From NORP240 sp038134485 (GTDB lineage: Bacteria; Pseudomonadota; Gammaproteobacteria; Pseudomonadales; Pseudohongiellaceae): DNA of 64,000 nt. The translations under genes were made by a program, and so were the position numbers. The notes below the pieces were generated by a model. It was not told the DNA's origin and ran no database searches. It was given only the letters and a program-made list of their open reading frames with translations. Below, one piece after another: positions 51,424-59,481 of this stretch. The DNA lies in assembly GCA_038134485.1 (NCBI GenBank), contig JAYPVG010000009.1, forward strand, positions 1 through 64,000. The letters are read 5' to 3'. Position 1 is the stretch's first letter, and every line of letters begins with the position of its first letter.

Positions 51424-52902
51424 ATGCTCTTTGTCGTTAAACTTTACCCCGAAATCACCATCAAGAGCCGACCGGTGCGTCGCCGCCTGGTCCGGCAGCT
51501 AGGCAAGAATCTCAGGAAATTGCTGCGAGAGTTGGACGATGGGGTGCAGGTCACAGGCGACTGGGATGCGGTGAATATTGAAACCTCGTCTGATGATCCG
51601 CTTCTGATCACCAGGATAAGCCAGCGCCTTGGTTGTATTCCTGGAGTTGGCCAATTTCAACTGGTCAGGCGCTACCCGCTTGTTGATCTCGATAACATTG
51701 TCGACGCATGTGTGCCGGCATTTGCTAAAAGACTGGTGGGTAAAACCTTTGCCGTGCGCTGCAAAAGACAGGGTAAACATCCGTTCAGTTCAGTAGATGT
51801 AGAGCGTCGTGTTGGTGGCGCACTCGTGCAGCAGACTGGCGCTACAGGGGTGCGATTGAAAAACCCCGATGTAACGGTTCAGCTTGAGATCAGGCAAGAC
51901 ATTGTTCATCTGATACTGCAGCAGCAAAACGGCATTGGCGGATTTCCGCTGGGTTCGCAGGATTCCGTGCTGTCGTTAATCTCTGGTGGGTTTGATTCGG
52001 CGGTATCCAGTTATCTGTGCATCAGGCGCGGTCTATTGATGCATTATTGTTTTTTCAATCTTGGAGGCAGGGCCCACGAGCTTGCCGTCAAAGAGGTCGC
52101 TCTTTATCTGTGGATGAAGTACAGCGCTTCCCACCGGGTACGCTTCGTCACTGTGCCGTTCGAGCGGGTGGTGGACGAAATCCTGAGCAAAGTCGAGAAC
52201 ACTCAGATGGGAGTGGTGCTCAAGCGCATGATGTTGCGGGTGGCATCACGGGTCGCGGCGTCTTTTGGAATTCAGGCACTAGTGACTGGAGAGAGTGTGG
52301 CTCAGGTTTCCAGTCAAACGTTGGCTAACCTGGCTGTCATTGACAGTGTAAGTGACATGCTGGTCCTACGGCCCCTCATTTTGTCGGGCAAGCAGGACAT
52401 TATAGATATTGCCAGACAGATAGGGACTGAGGAGTTCTCCAGGCACATACCAGAGTATTGTGGCGTCATTTCCGACAATCCAACTACTCGCGCGCGACCG
52501 CTCCGCATTGCCCGCCAAGAAGAACATTTCGATATGCAATTGCTCGATGAAGCGGTGGCCGGTGCCCGTATACAGCTGGTAAGCCAGTTAGTGGAGGAAA
52601 TTGACCGGTCCCAGCCAGAGATTCCAATGGTTGAACACCTGGAGCCAGGCGTCACATTAATTGATATCCGGCATCCCGGCGACATGGAAAATTCTCTGCT
52701 TACGTTTGATCAGGCGGACAAGCTCGAGGTTCTCGAGATTCCCTTTTACCAGCTGCAGTCTTATATGGCAGATAAAGACCGGTCCGATAACTATGTGCTC
52801 TATTGTGATAAAGGTATGATGAGCCGGTTGCACGCAGCCCATCTGGTGGACCTGGGTTTCGAAAATGTTGCCGTCTACCAGCCTGCCAGAGCGCATGGCT
52901 AG
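51424..52902 (+). CDS. thiI: tRNA uridine 4-sulfurtransferase ThiI, long form with rhodanese domain
   Basis: 492 residues, the long gammaproteobacterial form. Ferredoxin-like/THUMP N-terminus (VVKLYPEITIKSRPVRRRLV), PP-loop SGGFDS (187-192), C346 in PEYCG and a C-terminal rhodanese domain with persulfide C461 in YCDKGMMS; these match the E. coli C344/C456 pair. It makes 4-thiouridine in tRNA and passes sulfur for thiazole synthesis. Divergent from glnA with NtrC sites up to five bases from its start. Confidence 0.95.
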   Translation: MLFVVKLYPEITIKSRPVRRRLVRQLGKNLRKLLRELDDGVQVTGDWDAVNIETSSDDPLLITRISQRLGCIPGVGQFQLVRRYPLVDLDNIVDACVPAFAKRLVGKTFAVRCKRQGKHPFSSVDVERRVGGALVQQTGATGVRLKNPDVTVQLEIRQDIVHLILQQQNGIGGFPLGSQDSVLSLISGGFDSAVSSYLCIRRGLLMHYCFFNLGGRAHELAVKEVALYLWMKYSASHRVRFVTVPFERVVDEILSKVENTQMGVVLKRMMLRVASRVAASFGIQALVTGESVAQVSSQTLANLAVIDSVSDMLVLRPLILSGKQDIIDIARQIGTEEFSRHIPEYCGVISDNPTTRARPLRIARQEEHFDMQLLDEAVAGARIQLVSQLVEEIDRSQPEIPMVEHLEPGVTLIDIRHPGDMENSLLTFDQADKLEVLEIPFYQLQSYMADKDRSDNYVLYCDKGMMSRLHAAHLVDLGFENVAVYQPARAHG

Positions 52903-53003
52903 CCGCGCAACCACCGGCTTATTAAAGATCGGTCGGCAGATTCGCGTTGTCCGGCGACGCAGACGGCGAACAGCAACACGCAATCATCATTGAGGTCTAG
53001 GAT

Positions 53004-53333
53004 ATGCTGAAAAAAGCAGTTGCACTGGGTAATCAACTAATACCTCTGGAAGATATCTTTTTTCGATGGTTGATCCGGGTAATGCTTGCGGCGCTATTAA
53101 TCGGTTCTGCCTGGATAGATGACGCGCCGCCGCTGGAGCTGGCCGCATGGCTTATCGCTGGCTACGTCGTGGTTCGGGTCATCATGCAGTTTGTCCCGTT
53201 CGCTGATGCCGCGCCGTTTAATAATCGCGTGCTGAAGGTGTTCACTTCGTGCGTGCTCCTGGTATTGCTGGGACTGTCCTTCCTCACAGTTGTGACACTT
53301 GTCGACCATCTGGCACTCCTGGTTGCCCGCTGA
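53004..53333 (+). CDS. Small membrane protein of unknown function
   Basis: 109 residues with about three hydrophobic helices (residues 22-38, 46-63 and 79-103), and an acidic stretch WIDDAPPLELA between the first two. No recognised domain. It lies between thiI and typA on the same strand, 101 bp after thiI; nothing in the sequence assigns a role. Confidence 0.6.
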   Translation: MLKKAVALGNQLIPLEDIFFRWLIRVMLAALLIGSAWIDDAPPLELAAWLIAGYVVVRVIMQFVPFADAAPFNNRVLKVFTSCVLLVLLGLSFLTVVTLVDHLALLVAR

Positions 53334-53412
53334 ACAAAAGATTACTGCCGTCGATAAAGATCGCGGTGCTCGCCAGAGACTGGCGCCCCTTCCGGGTACC
53401 ACCAAGCTACTG

Positions 53413-53418
53413 TATACT
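53413..53418 (+). promoter_or_regulatory. Candidate -10 box of typA
   Basis: TATACT preceded directly by TG, 67 bases upstream of the typA ATG. The -35 region at the right spacing (TTCCGG) is poor. It is the best promoter-like element in this 150-bp gap. Confidence 0.35.
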
Positions 53419-53484
53419 CGCCGCCTTTCGCGGGCACGCCAACGTGGTTGACCCGAGCCCCTGCAAGCGGCATTCATCCCACCA

Positions 53485-55311
53485 ATGATTGAGAAAATAC
53501 GAAACATAGCCATTATTGCCCATGTGGACCATGGTAAGACGACGCTTGTAGATCGGCTGCTGCAGCAGTCGGGTACTCTCGACACACGGGGTAAGTCCAT
53601 TGACCGGGTGATGGATTCCAATGACCAGGAGCGGGAACGCGGCATTACGATCCTCGCGAAAAACTGCGCCATTGCCTGGCAAGACTACCGAATCAACATT
53701 GTCGATACACCAGGCCACGCTGATTTTGGTGGTGAGGTGGAACGCGTTATGTCGATGGTCGACAGCGTGCTGTTATTGGTGGATGCGGTGGAAGGCCCGA
53801 TGCCGCAGACCCGCTTCGTCACACAGAAGGCATTCGCTGCCGGACTAAATCCGATTGTTGTGATCAACAAGGTTGATCGTGATGGTGCGCGCCCCGACTG
53901 GGTCCTCAATGAAGTATTCGACCTGTTTGATCGTTTGGGCGCCACGGATAAGCAACTCGACTTCCCGGTAATCTACTGTTCCGCTGTGCAGGGGATTGCA
54001 GGATATGAGGAAGACCAGCTGGCCGAAGACATGCAGCCTCTGTTTGAAACCATCATCAAACATGTTCCGCCGCCGGAGGTAGATCGGGATGGCCCGTTCC
54101 AGATGCAGATTAGCGCGCTGGATTACAGCAGTTACGTGGGGGTGATCGGAGTCGGTCGGATCACTCGCGGCCAGGTCCAGCCGAATATGCCGGTGGCAAT
54201 TGTGGATAGCAGTGGAGAGATTCGTAGGGGCAAGGTTTTGCAGGTTAAAAATTATCTCGGCCTGGAGCGCATTGATTCGGAACTGGCTGAGGCTGGGGAC
54301 ATTATTTGCATCAGCGGGATTGATAATCTGCGTATCTCAGACACGCTGTGCGATCTCGTCAAAATTGAGGCGCTGACTCCGCTGACCGTGGATGAGCCGA
54401 CGATCAACATGACATTCCAGGTCAATGATTCGCCTTTCGCGGGACAGGACGGCAAATTCATTACCACCCGCAATATCAAGGAGCGCCTGGAAAGGGAGTT
54501 GCTTTACAACGTGGCGCTCCGGGTAGAGCCGGGCGATTCGCCGGACAGATATCGTGTCTCCGGGAGGGGCGAACTACACCTGTCAGTATTGATTGAAACC
54601 ATGCGTCGCGAAGGCTATGAATTGGCAGTGTCGCGGCCGGAGGTCATTGTGCAGGAAATCGACGGGGTTAAACAGGAACCCTTCGAGGAACTCGTAATAG
54701 ATTGTGACGAGCAGCATCAGGGCAGTGTTATCGAGGAGCTCGGCAAACGCAGGGCAGATATGCAGGAATTGTTGCCCGACGGTAAAGGCCGGGTCCGCAT
54801 GGGATTTATTATTCCCACCCGCGGGCTGATCGGTTTTCGATCTCAGTTTCTCAGCATGACTTCAGGCAGTGGCATTATGACCCACGTGTTTGATCACTAC
54901 GGGACGGTCAAGGCGGGAGAAATAGCCCGCCGCAACAACGGTGTTCTGGTTTCAATGGTGAGCGGTAAGACGCTGGGCTATGCACTGTTCAACCTGCAGG
55001 AGAGGGGACGCCTGTTTATTGGTCCCAATGTGGAGGTCTATGAAGGAATGATTGTCGGCCTGCACAATCGGGAGAACGACCTGGTGGTCAACCCAACCAA
55101 GGCCAAGCAGTTAACTAATATTCGCGCTTCTGGCAGCGACGAAAATATCATTCTTACTCCGCCGGTAATCCATAGCCTTGAACAGGCGATGGAATTTATC
55201 GAAGACGATGAATTGGTGGAGGTGACACCCGCCCATATCCGCCTGCGTAAAAGGCACCTGACAGAAAACGAACGCAAACGCCACAGCCGCGGCAGCCAGG
55301 CCAGGGGCTGA
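53485..55311 (+). CDS. typA: Ribosome-associated GTPase TypA/BipA
   Basis: 608 residues. G1 motif AHVDHGKTT (residues 12-20), switch region RERGITILAKN, G3 DTPGHADFGGEVERV, G4 NKVDRDGARPDW, then domains II, III and the TypA-specific C-terminal domain (GLIGFRSQFLSMTSGSGIMT, MVSGKTLGYALFNLQERGRL). It binds ribosomes and helps assembly or translation under stress and cold. Placed next to thiI as in Pseudomonas. No clear Shine-Dalgarno; the start is set by the conserved MIEKIRNIAIIAHVD. Confidence 0.96.
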   Translation: MIEKIRNIAIIAHVDHGKTTLVDRLLQQSGTLDTRGKSIDRVMDSNDQERERGITILAKNCAIAWQDYRINIVDTPGHADFGGEVERVMSMVDSVLLLVDAVEGPMPQTRFVTQKAFAAGLNPIVVINKVDRDGARPDWVLNEVFDLFDRLGATDKQLDFPVIYCSAVQGIAGYEEDQLAEDMQPLFETIIKHVPPPEVDRDGPFQMQISALDYSSYVGVIGVGRITRGQVQPNMPVAIVDSSGEIRRGKVLQVKNYLGLERIDSELAEAGDIICISGIDNLRISDTLCDLVKIEALTPLTVDEPTINMTFQVNDSPFAGQDGKFITTRNIKERLERELLYNVALRVEPGDSPDRYRVSGRGELHLSVLIETMRREGYELAVSRPEVIVQEIDGVKQEPFEELVIDCDEQHQGSVIEELGKRRADMQELLPDGKGRVRMGFIIPTRGLIGFRSQFLSMTSGSGIMTHVFDHYGTVKAGEIARRNNGVLVSMVSGKTLGYALFNLQERGRLFIGPNVEVYEGMIVGLHNRENDLVVNPTKAKQLTNIRASGSDENIILTPPVIHSLEQAMEFIEDDELVEVTPAHIRLRKRHLTENERKRHSRGSQARG

Positions 55312-55490
55312 TGGCGCAAAGCGCCTGGAGCAGGCAGTCCGCTATGTCAGTGCCTGGCGGCCGATGTCGGTGTTAAGACTGGAGCAAACAAGGCGTCGCT
55401 GGCAGTCAGAGGACTGGTCGCCAAATTGGCCGAATTAGCCTAACATTAACTCTTAAACTGATAACTGGCTGTTGCTCTGAGGGGACTGTC

Positions 55491-56453
55491 TTGCTGGCCT
55501 TGTATCCTGAGTTAAAACCCTACAATCGTCACCAGCTAAGAGTGTCTGAAATCCACGAACTCTATCTGGATGAGGCGGGCAACCCGGACGGCATCCCCAT
55601 CCTGTTTATTCACGGCGGCCCGGGCAGCGCCTGCAACTATACATCGCGACGCTTCTACGACCCCGAACAGTACCGGATCATTACCTTTGATCAGCGTGGT
55701 TGCGGCCGTTCAACTCCCCATGCAGAGTTGCGTGAAAACGACACAAAGAGTCTGGTTGAAGATGTGGAGTCCATCAGGAAGTTTCTCGGTATTGAAAAAT
55801 GGGTATTGTTTGGTGGGTCCTGGGGCTCCACTCTTGCGCTGATCTACGCGCAGGAATACCCCGATCGAGTTCTAGCCATGGTGTTACGCGGTATTTTTCT
55901 GTGTCGCAGGAGCGATCTGGATTGGCTATATGTCGAGGGCGCCAGCCGGGTATTCCCCGATCACTGGAAAGAGTTTGCCGAGTTTATACCGGAAAATGAA
56001 CGCGACAATCTGGTTAGCGCGTATCACAAGAGATTGACTGCAAACGATGAGCTCGCGCGCATGGCGGCGGCCAGATCCTGGGTTGGGTGGGAAACCAACT
56101 GTTCCACATTACGCCCTAGCGGTGACGCCAAGAATAGTATTGACAAAAAACACAACGCCCTTGCCATGAGTCGTATCGAGAGCCACTTTTTTATCAATAA
56201 TGGTTTTATTGAAGAAAATCAGATATTGAATAATCTTTCCAAAATTAAAAATATCCCGGCCAGGATTATTCACGGACGCTACGATATGGTCTGCCCGCTC
56301 GATAATGCGGTGACTTTGCATGATCATTGGCCGGCGTCAGAGTTGTATATCATCCGCGATGCCGGCCACTCGGCGTCAGAACCGGGAATTATCGATGCTC
56401 TCATTCGCTCGACTACAGATTTGGCAAAGGAACTCAGGGACGAACCGCTTTAG
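55491..56453 (+). CDS. pip: Proline iminopeptidase (prolyl aminopeptidase)
   Basis: 320 residues from a TTG start with GAGGGG six bases upstream. The alpha/beta hydrolase core has PILFIHGGPGSACNYTSRRF, nucleophile S110 in GGSWGSTLALIYAQ, IIHGRYDMVCPLDNA (Asp) and DAGHSASEPG (His). FDQRGCGRSTPHAELRENDT is the family signature. It removes N-terminal proline from peptides in the cytoplasm. Its stop overlaps the dtd start (TAGTG). Confidence 0.93.
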   Translation: MLALYPELKPYNRHQLRVSEIHELYLDEAGNPDGIPILFIHGGPGSACNYTSRRFYDPEQYRIITFDQRGCGRSTPHAELRENDTKSLVEDVESIRKFLGIEKWVLFGGSWGSTLALIYAQEYPDRVLAMVLRGIFLCRRSDLDWLYVEGASRVFPDHWKEFAEFIPENERDNLVSAYHKRLTANDELARMAAARSWVGWETNCSTLRPSGDAKNSIDKKHNALAMSRIESHFFINNGFIEENQILNNLSKIKNIPARIIHGRYDMVCPLDNAVTLHDHWPASELYIIRDAGHSASEPGIIDALIRSTTDLAKELRDEPL

Positions 56454-56884
56454 TGATTGTTCTTATTCAACGCGTCAGGCAGGCCCGGGTGGTGGTCGAC
56501 GGTGAAACCGTTGGCGAAATCGGACAGGGATTACTGGCTTTCCTTGGTTTGCAGAAAGAAGATACCCCAAAGTCGGTTGAAAATGCCCTGGAACGTATGC
56601 TCTCCTACCGGGTCTTTGCGGATTCCGATGACAAGATGAATCTGAGCGTTCGGGACATTAAAGGGGGTTTGCTGTTGGTTTCCCAATTTACCCTTGCTGC
56701 TGACACCCGCCGTGGTCTGCGACCCAGTTTCTCATCGGCAATGGATCCGCGGGAAGCGGAACGACTTTACGATCACATGGTAGAACTTGCCCGTGCAAAG
56801 CATGATGACGTGGCGAGCGGTCGTTTTGCGGCGGATATGCAGGTAGAACTGGTCAACGATGGACCGGTTACCTTCATTCTTTAA
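56453..56884 (+). CDS. dtd: D-aminoacyl-tRNA deacylase
   Basis: 143 residues from GTG 56453, which overlaps the pip stop. DTD landmarks: MIVLIQRVRQARVVVDGETV, the SQFTLAAD motif (77-84) followed by TRRGLRPSF, and NDGPVTF at the C-terminus with the Gly-Pro pair that reads the substrate stereochemistry. It frees tRNA from D-amino acids. Translationally coupled to pip; the 3' end overlaps tatC by 4 bp. Confidence 0.96.
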   Translation: MIVLIQRVRQARVVVDGETVGEIGQGLLAFLGLQKEDTPKSVENALERMLSYRVFADSDDKMNLSVRDIKGGLLLVSQFTLAADTRRGLRPSFSSAMDPREAERLYDHMVELARAKHDDVASGRFAADMQVELVNDGPVTFIL

Positions 56885-57651
56885 CCCGAATCAGTTGCCT
56901 GCTCTGCTTCTTCAGCGTCGCCTTGTTTCTTTCGGGCCAGTTTTCCCGCTACGATTCCCAGTTCGAACAGCGCCCACATAGGCAGTGCCAACATTGACTG
57001 GGTAAAAGGATCGGGTGGCGTGAGCAACATGGCGACCACAAAACATCCCACCACCACGTAGGGTCGTTTGGCCGATAGCGACTCCGGCTCAGCCAGTCCC
57101 GCCCAGATAAAAAGAAAAACTGCGATGGGCACTTCGAAGGCAATCCCAAAAGCAAAGAAAATTGTCAGCGCGAAGCTAAGGAAACTGCTTATATCCGGGG
57201 CGACCGCAATACCTTCAGGAGCGACTGATATGAAAAACCTGAAGACAATACCGAAAAGTATGTAACGGGCGAATGCTATTCCTGCGTAGAACAGGGCCAC
57301 GCTCGAGATAAACAACGGCATCGCAACAGCCTTTTCGTTTTTATAAAGCCCCGGCGCGATAAATGACCAGAGTTGATAAAGAATATAAGGAGCTGCAACA
57401 ACCACTGCCGCATAGAATGTGAGTTTGAAGGGTGCAAAGAACGGCGACGTTGGATCGATCGCTATCATGCTGGAATTTTCCGGCAATGCGGCTATCAGCG
57501 GGTCGGCGATAAAGACGTATATTTCATTGGCAAATGGAAAGAGGCACAGAAAGATCACCACGACGGCAACCAGCGCCTTGAGTATGCGGTCACGTAGCTC
57601 CACCAGATGATCGACGAGCGTGAGCTCCTTGTCGTCTTCGGCAGAGCTCAC
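56881..57651 (-). CDS. tatC: Sec-independent translocase subunit TatC
   Basis: 256 residues with six helices. Conserved DHLVELRDRILKALVAVVV at the N-terminus, SPFFAPFKLTFYAAVVVAAP and a periplasmic loop, LPLFISSVALFYAGIAFARY and PYVVVGCFVVAMLLTPPDPF. It is the twin-arginine signal receptor. The tatB stop overlaps its start by ATGA. Proteins at 12915, 20341, 20974, 29968 and 39035 carry Tat-like signals. Confidence 0.96.
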   Translation of the reverse strand: MSSAEDDKELTLVDHLVELRDRILKALVAVVVIFLCLFPFANEIYVFIADPLIAALPENSSMIAIDPTSPFFAPFKLTFYAAVVVAAPYILYQLWSFIAPGLYKNEKAVAMPLFISSVALFYAGIAFARYILFGIVFRFFISVAPEGIAVAPDISSFLSFALTIFFAFGIAFEVPIAVFLFIWAGLAEPESLSAKRPYVVVGCFVVAMLLTPPDPFTQSMLALPMWALFELGIVAGKLARKKQGDAEEAEQATDSG

Positions 57652-58235
57652 GGTTTATCACCTGACTTTCTTTTGGCGGCGTAACCGGGATTCCGGATTT
57701 TTTCCTCTATTTCCTGCGCAGAGGCTTCCACCGAGCGGGAGATGTCGTTGACGTAGCTGACCGCCTGTTTGATTTCATTCCCTATGGTGGGCTCAGCTGA
57801 CTCGGCTTTCCGCTGGTCTGGTATTGATTCAATCTCTCGGACGGTACCTTTGTCAGAATCTTCACTAGTGCTGGTGACTTGTTCTTGATTTCCCCCGGCG
57901 ACCTCCTCGGTGACGTTTCCCCGCTTGTCAGTGCGGGTGTCTGATTCAATTCCCAATTCCCTGACGGCTGCGCTTTCCAGATTACTGGTAAGTTCTTTCG
58001 CCTGATTTTTGGCTTCTTCTACTTCTGCGAGGATAGATTCATTGTGCAACTGACGCCGGATTTCATCAGCATTAAGCTCCCTTTCCACTTCTGCTTTAAT
58101 CTTGTGGAAGCTGCGACGGAACCTGCCTATCCAGAGGCTGGCGGTCCTTACCGTGCCTGGCAGCCGCTCGGGGCCGATGACCAGCAACGCCACAACGAAT
58201 ATAAGTAGGAGTTCCGAGGGGCCAATATCAAACAT
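57648..58235 (-). CDS. tatB: Sec-independent translocase subunit TatB
   Basis: 195 residues. N-terminal FDIGPSELLLIFVVALLVIG (helix) followed by PERLPGTVRTASLWIGRFRR, the TatB hallmark with the Glu in the helix and amphipathic segment. The long C-terminal tail is acidic and low complexity. It forms the receptor complex with TatC. A perfect 8-bp hairpin lies between it and tatA. Confidence 0.93.
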   Translation of the reverse strand: MFDIGPSELLLIFVVALLVIGPERLPGTVRTASLWIGRFRRSFHKIKAEVERELNADEIRRQLHNESILAEVEEAKNQAKELTSNLESAAVRELGIESDTRTDKRGNVTEEVAGGNQEQVTSTSEDSDKGTVREIESIPDQRKAESAEPTIGNEIKQAVSYVNDISRSVEASAQEIEEKIRNPGYAAKRKSGDKP

Positions 58236-58271
58236 AGAACATTTGCCGATTTTTCCGGTAGGGCAGGAGCC

Positions 58272-58291
58272 AATCGTCGTTAGCGACGATT
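58272..58291 (-). other. Intercistronic hairpin between tatA and tatB
   Basis: AATCGTCG and CGACGATT form a perfect 8-bp stem around a 4-nt loop in the 97-bp tatA-tatB gap, read on the transcribed strand. No T-run follows, so it is not a standard terminator. It could stabilise the tatA transcript end or attenuate tatB, matching the excess of TatA over TatB in cells. Confidence 0.55.
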
Positions 58292-58332
58292 AGCATTTCT
58301 ATACCGAAGCGGGGAAGGTAATGAAAATCAGA

Positions 58333-58560
58333 TTAGCCGTTGGCTGTGGAATCGCCGGATTCGGGATCAGCCTGCTCGGACTTTTCGGTGTTGTCTTCCG
58401 CGCCGCCTTCGTTCTCGTCCTCTTTCATTGCCGTCTTGAATCCTTTAAGGGCACCGCCCAGGTCGGAACCAAGGTTTCGCAATTTTTTCGTGCCAAACAG
58501 CATCACCACAATCAACAGGATGATTAACAGCTGCCAGATTCCAATACCACCAATGCCCAT
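58333..58560 (-). CDS. tatA: Sec-independent translocase subunit TatA
   Basis: 75 residues. MGIGGIGIWQLLIILLIVVM gives the N-terminal helix, then LFGTKKLRNLGSDLGGALKG, the FGTKKL hinge and amphipathic helix of TatA, and an acidic tail. It forms the pore in the twin-arginine pathway. Located between hisE and tatB, as in Pseudomonas. Confidence 0.95.
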   Translation of the reverse strand: MGIGGIGIWQLLIILLIVVMLFGTKKLRNLGSDLGGALKGFKTAMKEDENEGGAEDNTEKSEQADPESGDSTANG

Positions 58561-58619
58561 GTGTTACCTCCGATATAGAGTCTTCGAGAATCCGCCGGTA
58601 CGCGCCGCTCCTGATCTTC

Positions 58620-58961
58620 TTATTGATCAGTCCGTGACGCCTTCTCGACGAGGCCGGATATATTAAAGCGTTTTTCCAGTTCCTCCAACACCTGCTCGGC
58701 GCTCAGCCCCAGATGGCTTAGCATTACCATACTGTGAAACCAGAGATCAGCTGTTTCCTTGAGCACCGCTGTCTTGGCTTGTGTTGACGGGTTAGTGCCG
58801 CAATCCTTCGCTGCCAGCACGGTTTCGACTGCTTCCTCGCCTACTTTTTCCAGGATCTTGTTTAACCCTCCGGCGTGGAGGCTGGCGACGTAAGATTCAC
58901 TGCGGTCAGCCTGCCTGCGTTGCGCCAGGACCGCAGTCAGCTCCTTAAGAATATCACTCAT
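58620..58961 (-). CDS. hisE: Phosphoribosyl-ATP diphosphatase
   Basis: 113 residues. SYVASLHAGGLNKILEKVGE, then EEAVETVLAAKD and ETADLWFHSMVMLSHLGLSA are the HisE MazG-like metal-binding helices. It makes PR-AMP in histidine synthesis. A separate gene from hisI, 27 bp downstream of it, as usual in this group. Confidence 0.95.
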   Translation of the reverse strand: MSDILKELTAVLAQRRQADRSESYVASLHAGGLNKILEKVGEEAVETVLAAKDCGTNPSTQAKTAVLKETADLWFHSMVMLSHLGLSAEQVLEELEKRFNISGLVEKASRTDQ

Positions 58962-58988
58962 AATCAGTATCCGCTGAAGGTGAGGCGA

Positions 58989-59381
58989 TTATTCGCCGCT
59001 GTACATCTGCTCCGGATCACGCAATACCGGTTCGACTACCCGCCATTCGCCATCGACAAGCTTTTGATAGAAACAGCTCTCCCTGCCGGTGTGGCATGCG
59101 ATCCCGCCAATCTGGTTAACCACGTAGCAGACCGAGTCATTGTCGCAGTCGAGGTAGATATCCACAAGTTCCTGCACGTTTCCTGACTGCTCGCCTTTTC
59201 GCCACAGGGAATTGCGCGAGCGCGACCAGTAAATCGCCCGTTTTTCCTCTACTGCTTTTTCCAGGGCTTCGCGGTTTGCCCAGGCCTGGGTAAGGATACG
59301 CTTACTGTCGTTATCCTGGGCAATTACCGGTATCAGTCCCTCTGAGTTCCAATTGACCTGATTCAGGAAGTCTTCTGCCAT
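58989..59381 (-). CDS. hisI: Phosphoribosyl-AMP cyclohydrolase
   Basis: 130 residues. GLIPVIAQDNDSKRILTQAW, NREALEKAVEEKRAIYWSRS, then LWRKGEQSGNVQELVDIYLD, CDNDSVCYVVNQIGGIACHT and GRESCF give the zinc Cys and magnesium sites. It acts after HisE. A TATAAT on the transcribed strand 46 bases upstream may be its promoter. Confidence 0.95.
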   Translation of the reverse strand: MAEDFLNQVNWNSEGLIPVIAQDNDSKRILTQAWANREALEKAVEEKRAIYWSRSRNSLWRKGEQSGNVQELVDIYLDCDNDSVCYVVNQIGGIACHTGRESCFYQKLVDGEWRVVEPVLRDPEQMYSGE

Positions 59382-59426
59382 GATTTTGCTCTTTCATGCC
59401 CGTTTGGGGCTGTTGGTACAGAACGG

Positions 59427-59432
59427 ATTATA
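59427..59432 (-). promoter_or_regulatory. Candidate -10 box of hisI-hisE-tatABC
   Basis: The minus strand reads TATAAT in the 100-bp gap between ubiB and hisI, 46 bases upstream of the hisI start. The -35 region is weak. It would let this operon be transcribed apart from the ubi genes. Confidence 0.4.
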
Positions 59433-59481
59433 AAGGAACCGGATCGTCTTCGTGCGAAAAAGCGCAGGGTAAGGCGCGCTG

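Noticed and set aside
55313..55325. GGCGC-AAA-GCGCC hairpin just after typA
   Set aside because: The stem is only five base pairs and no T-run follows, so it is not convincing as a terminator.
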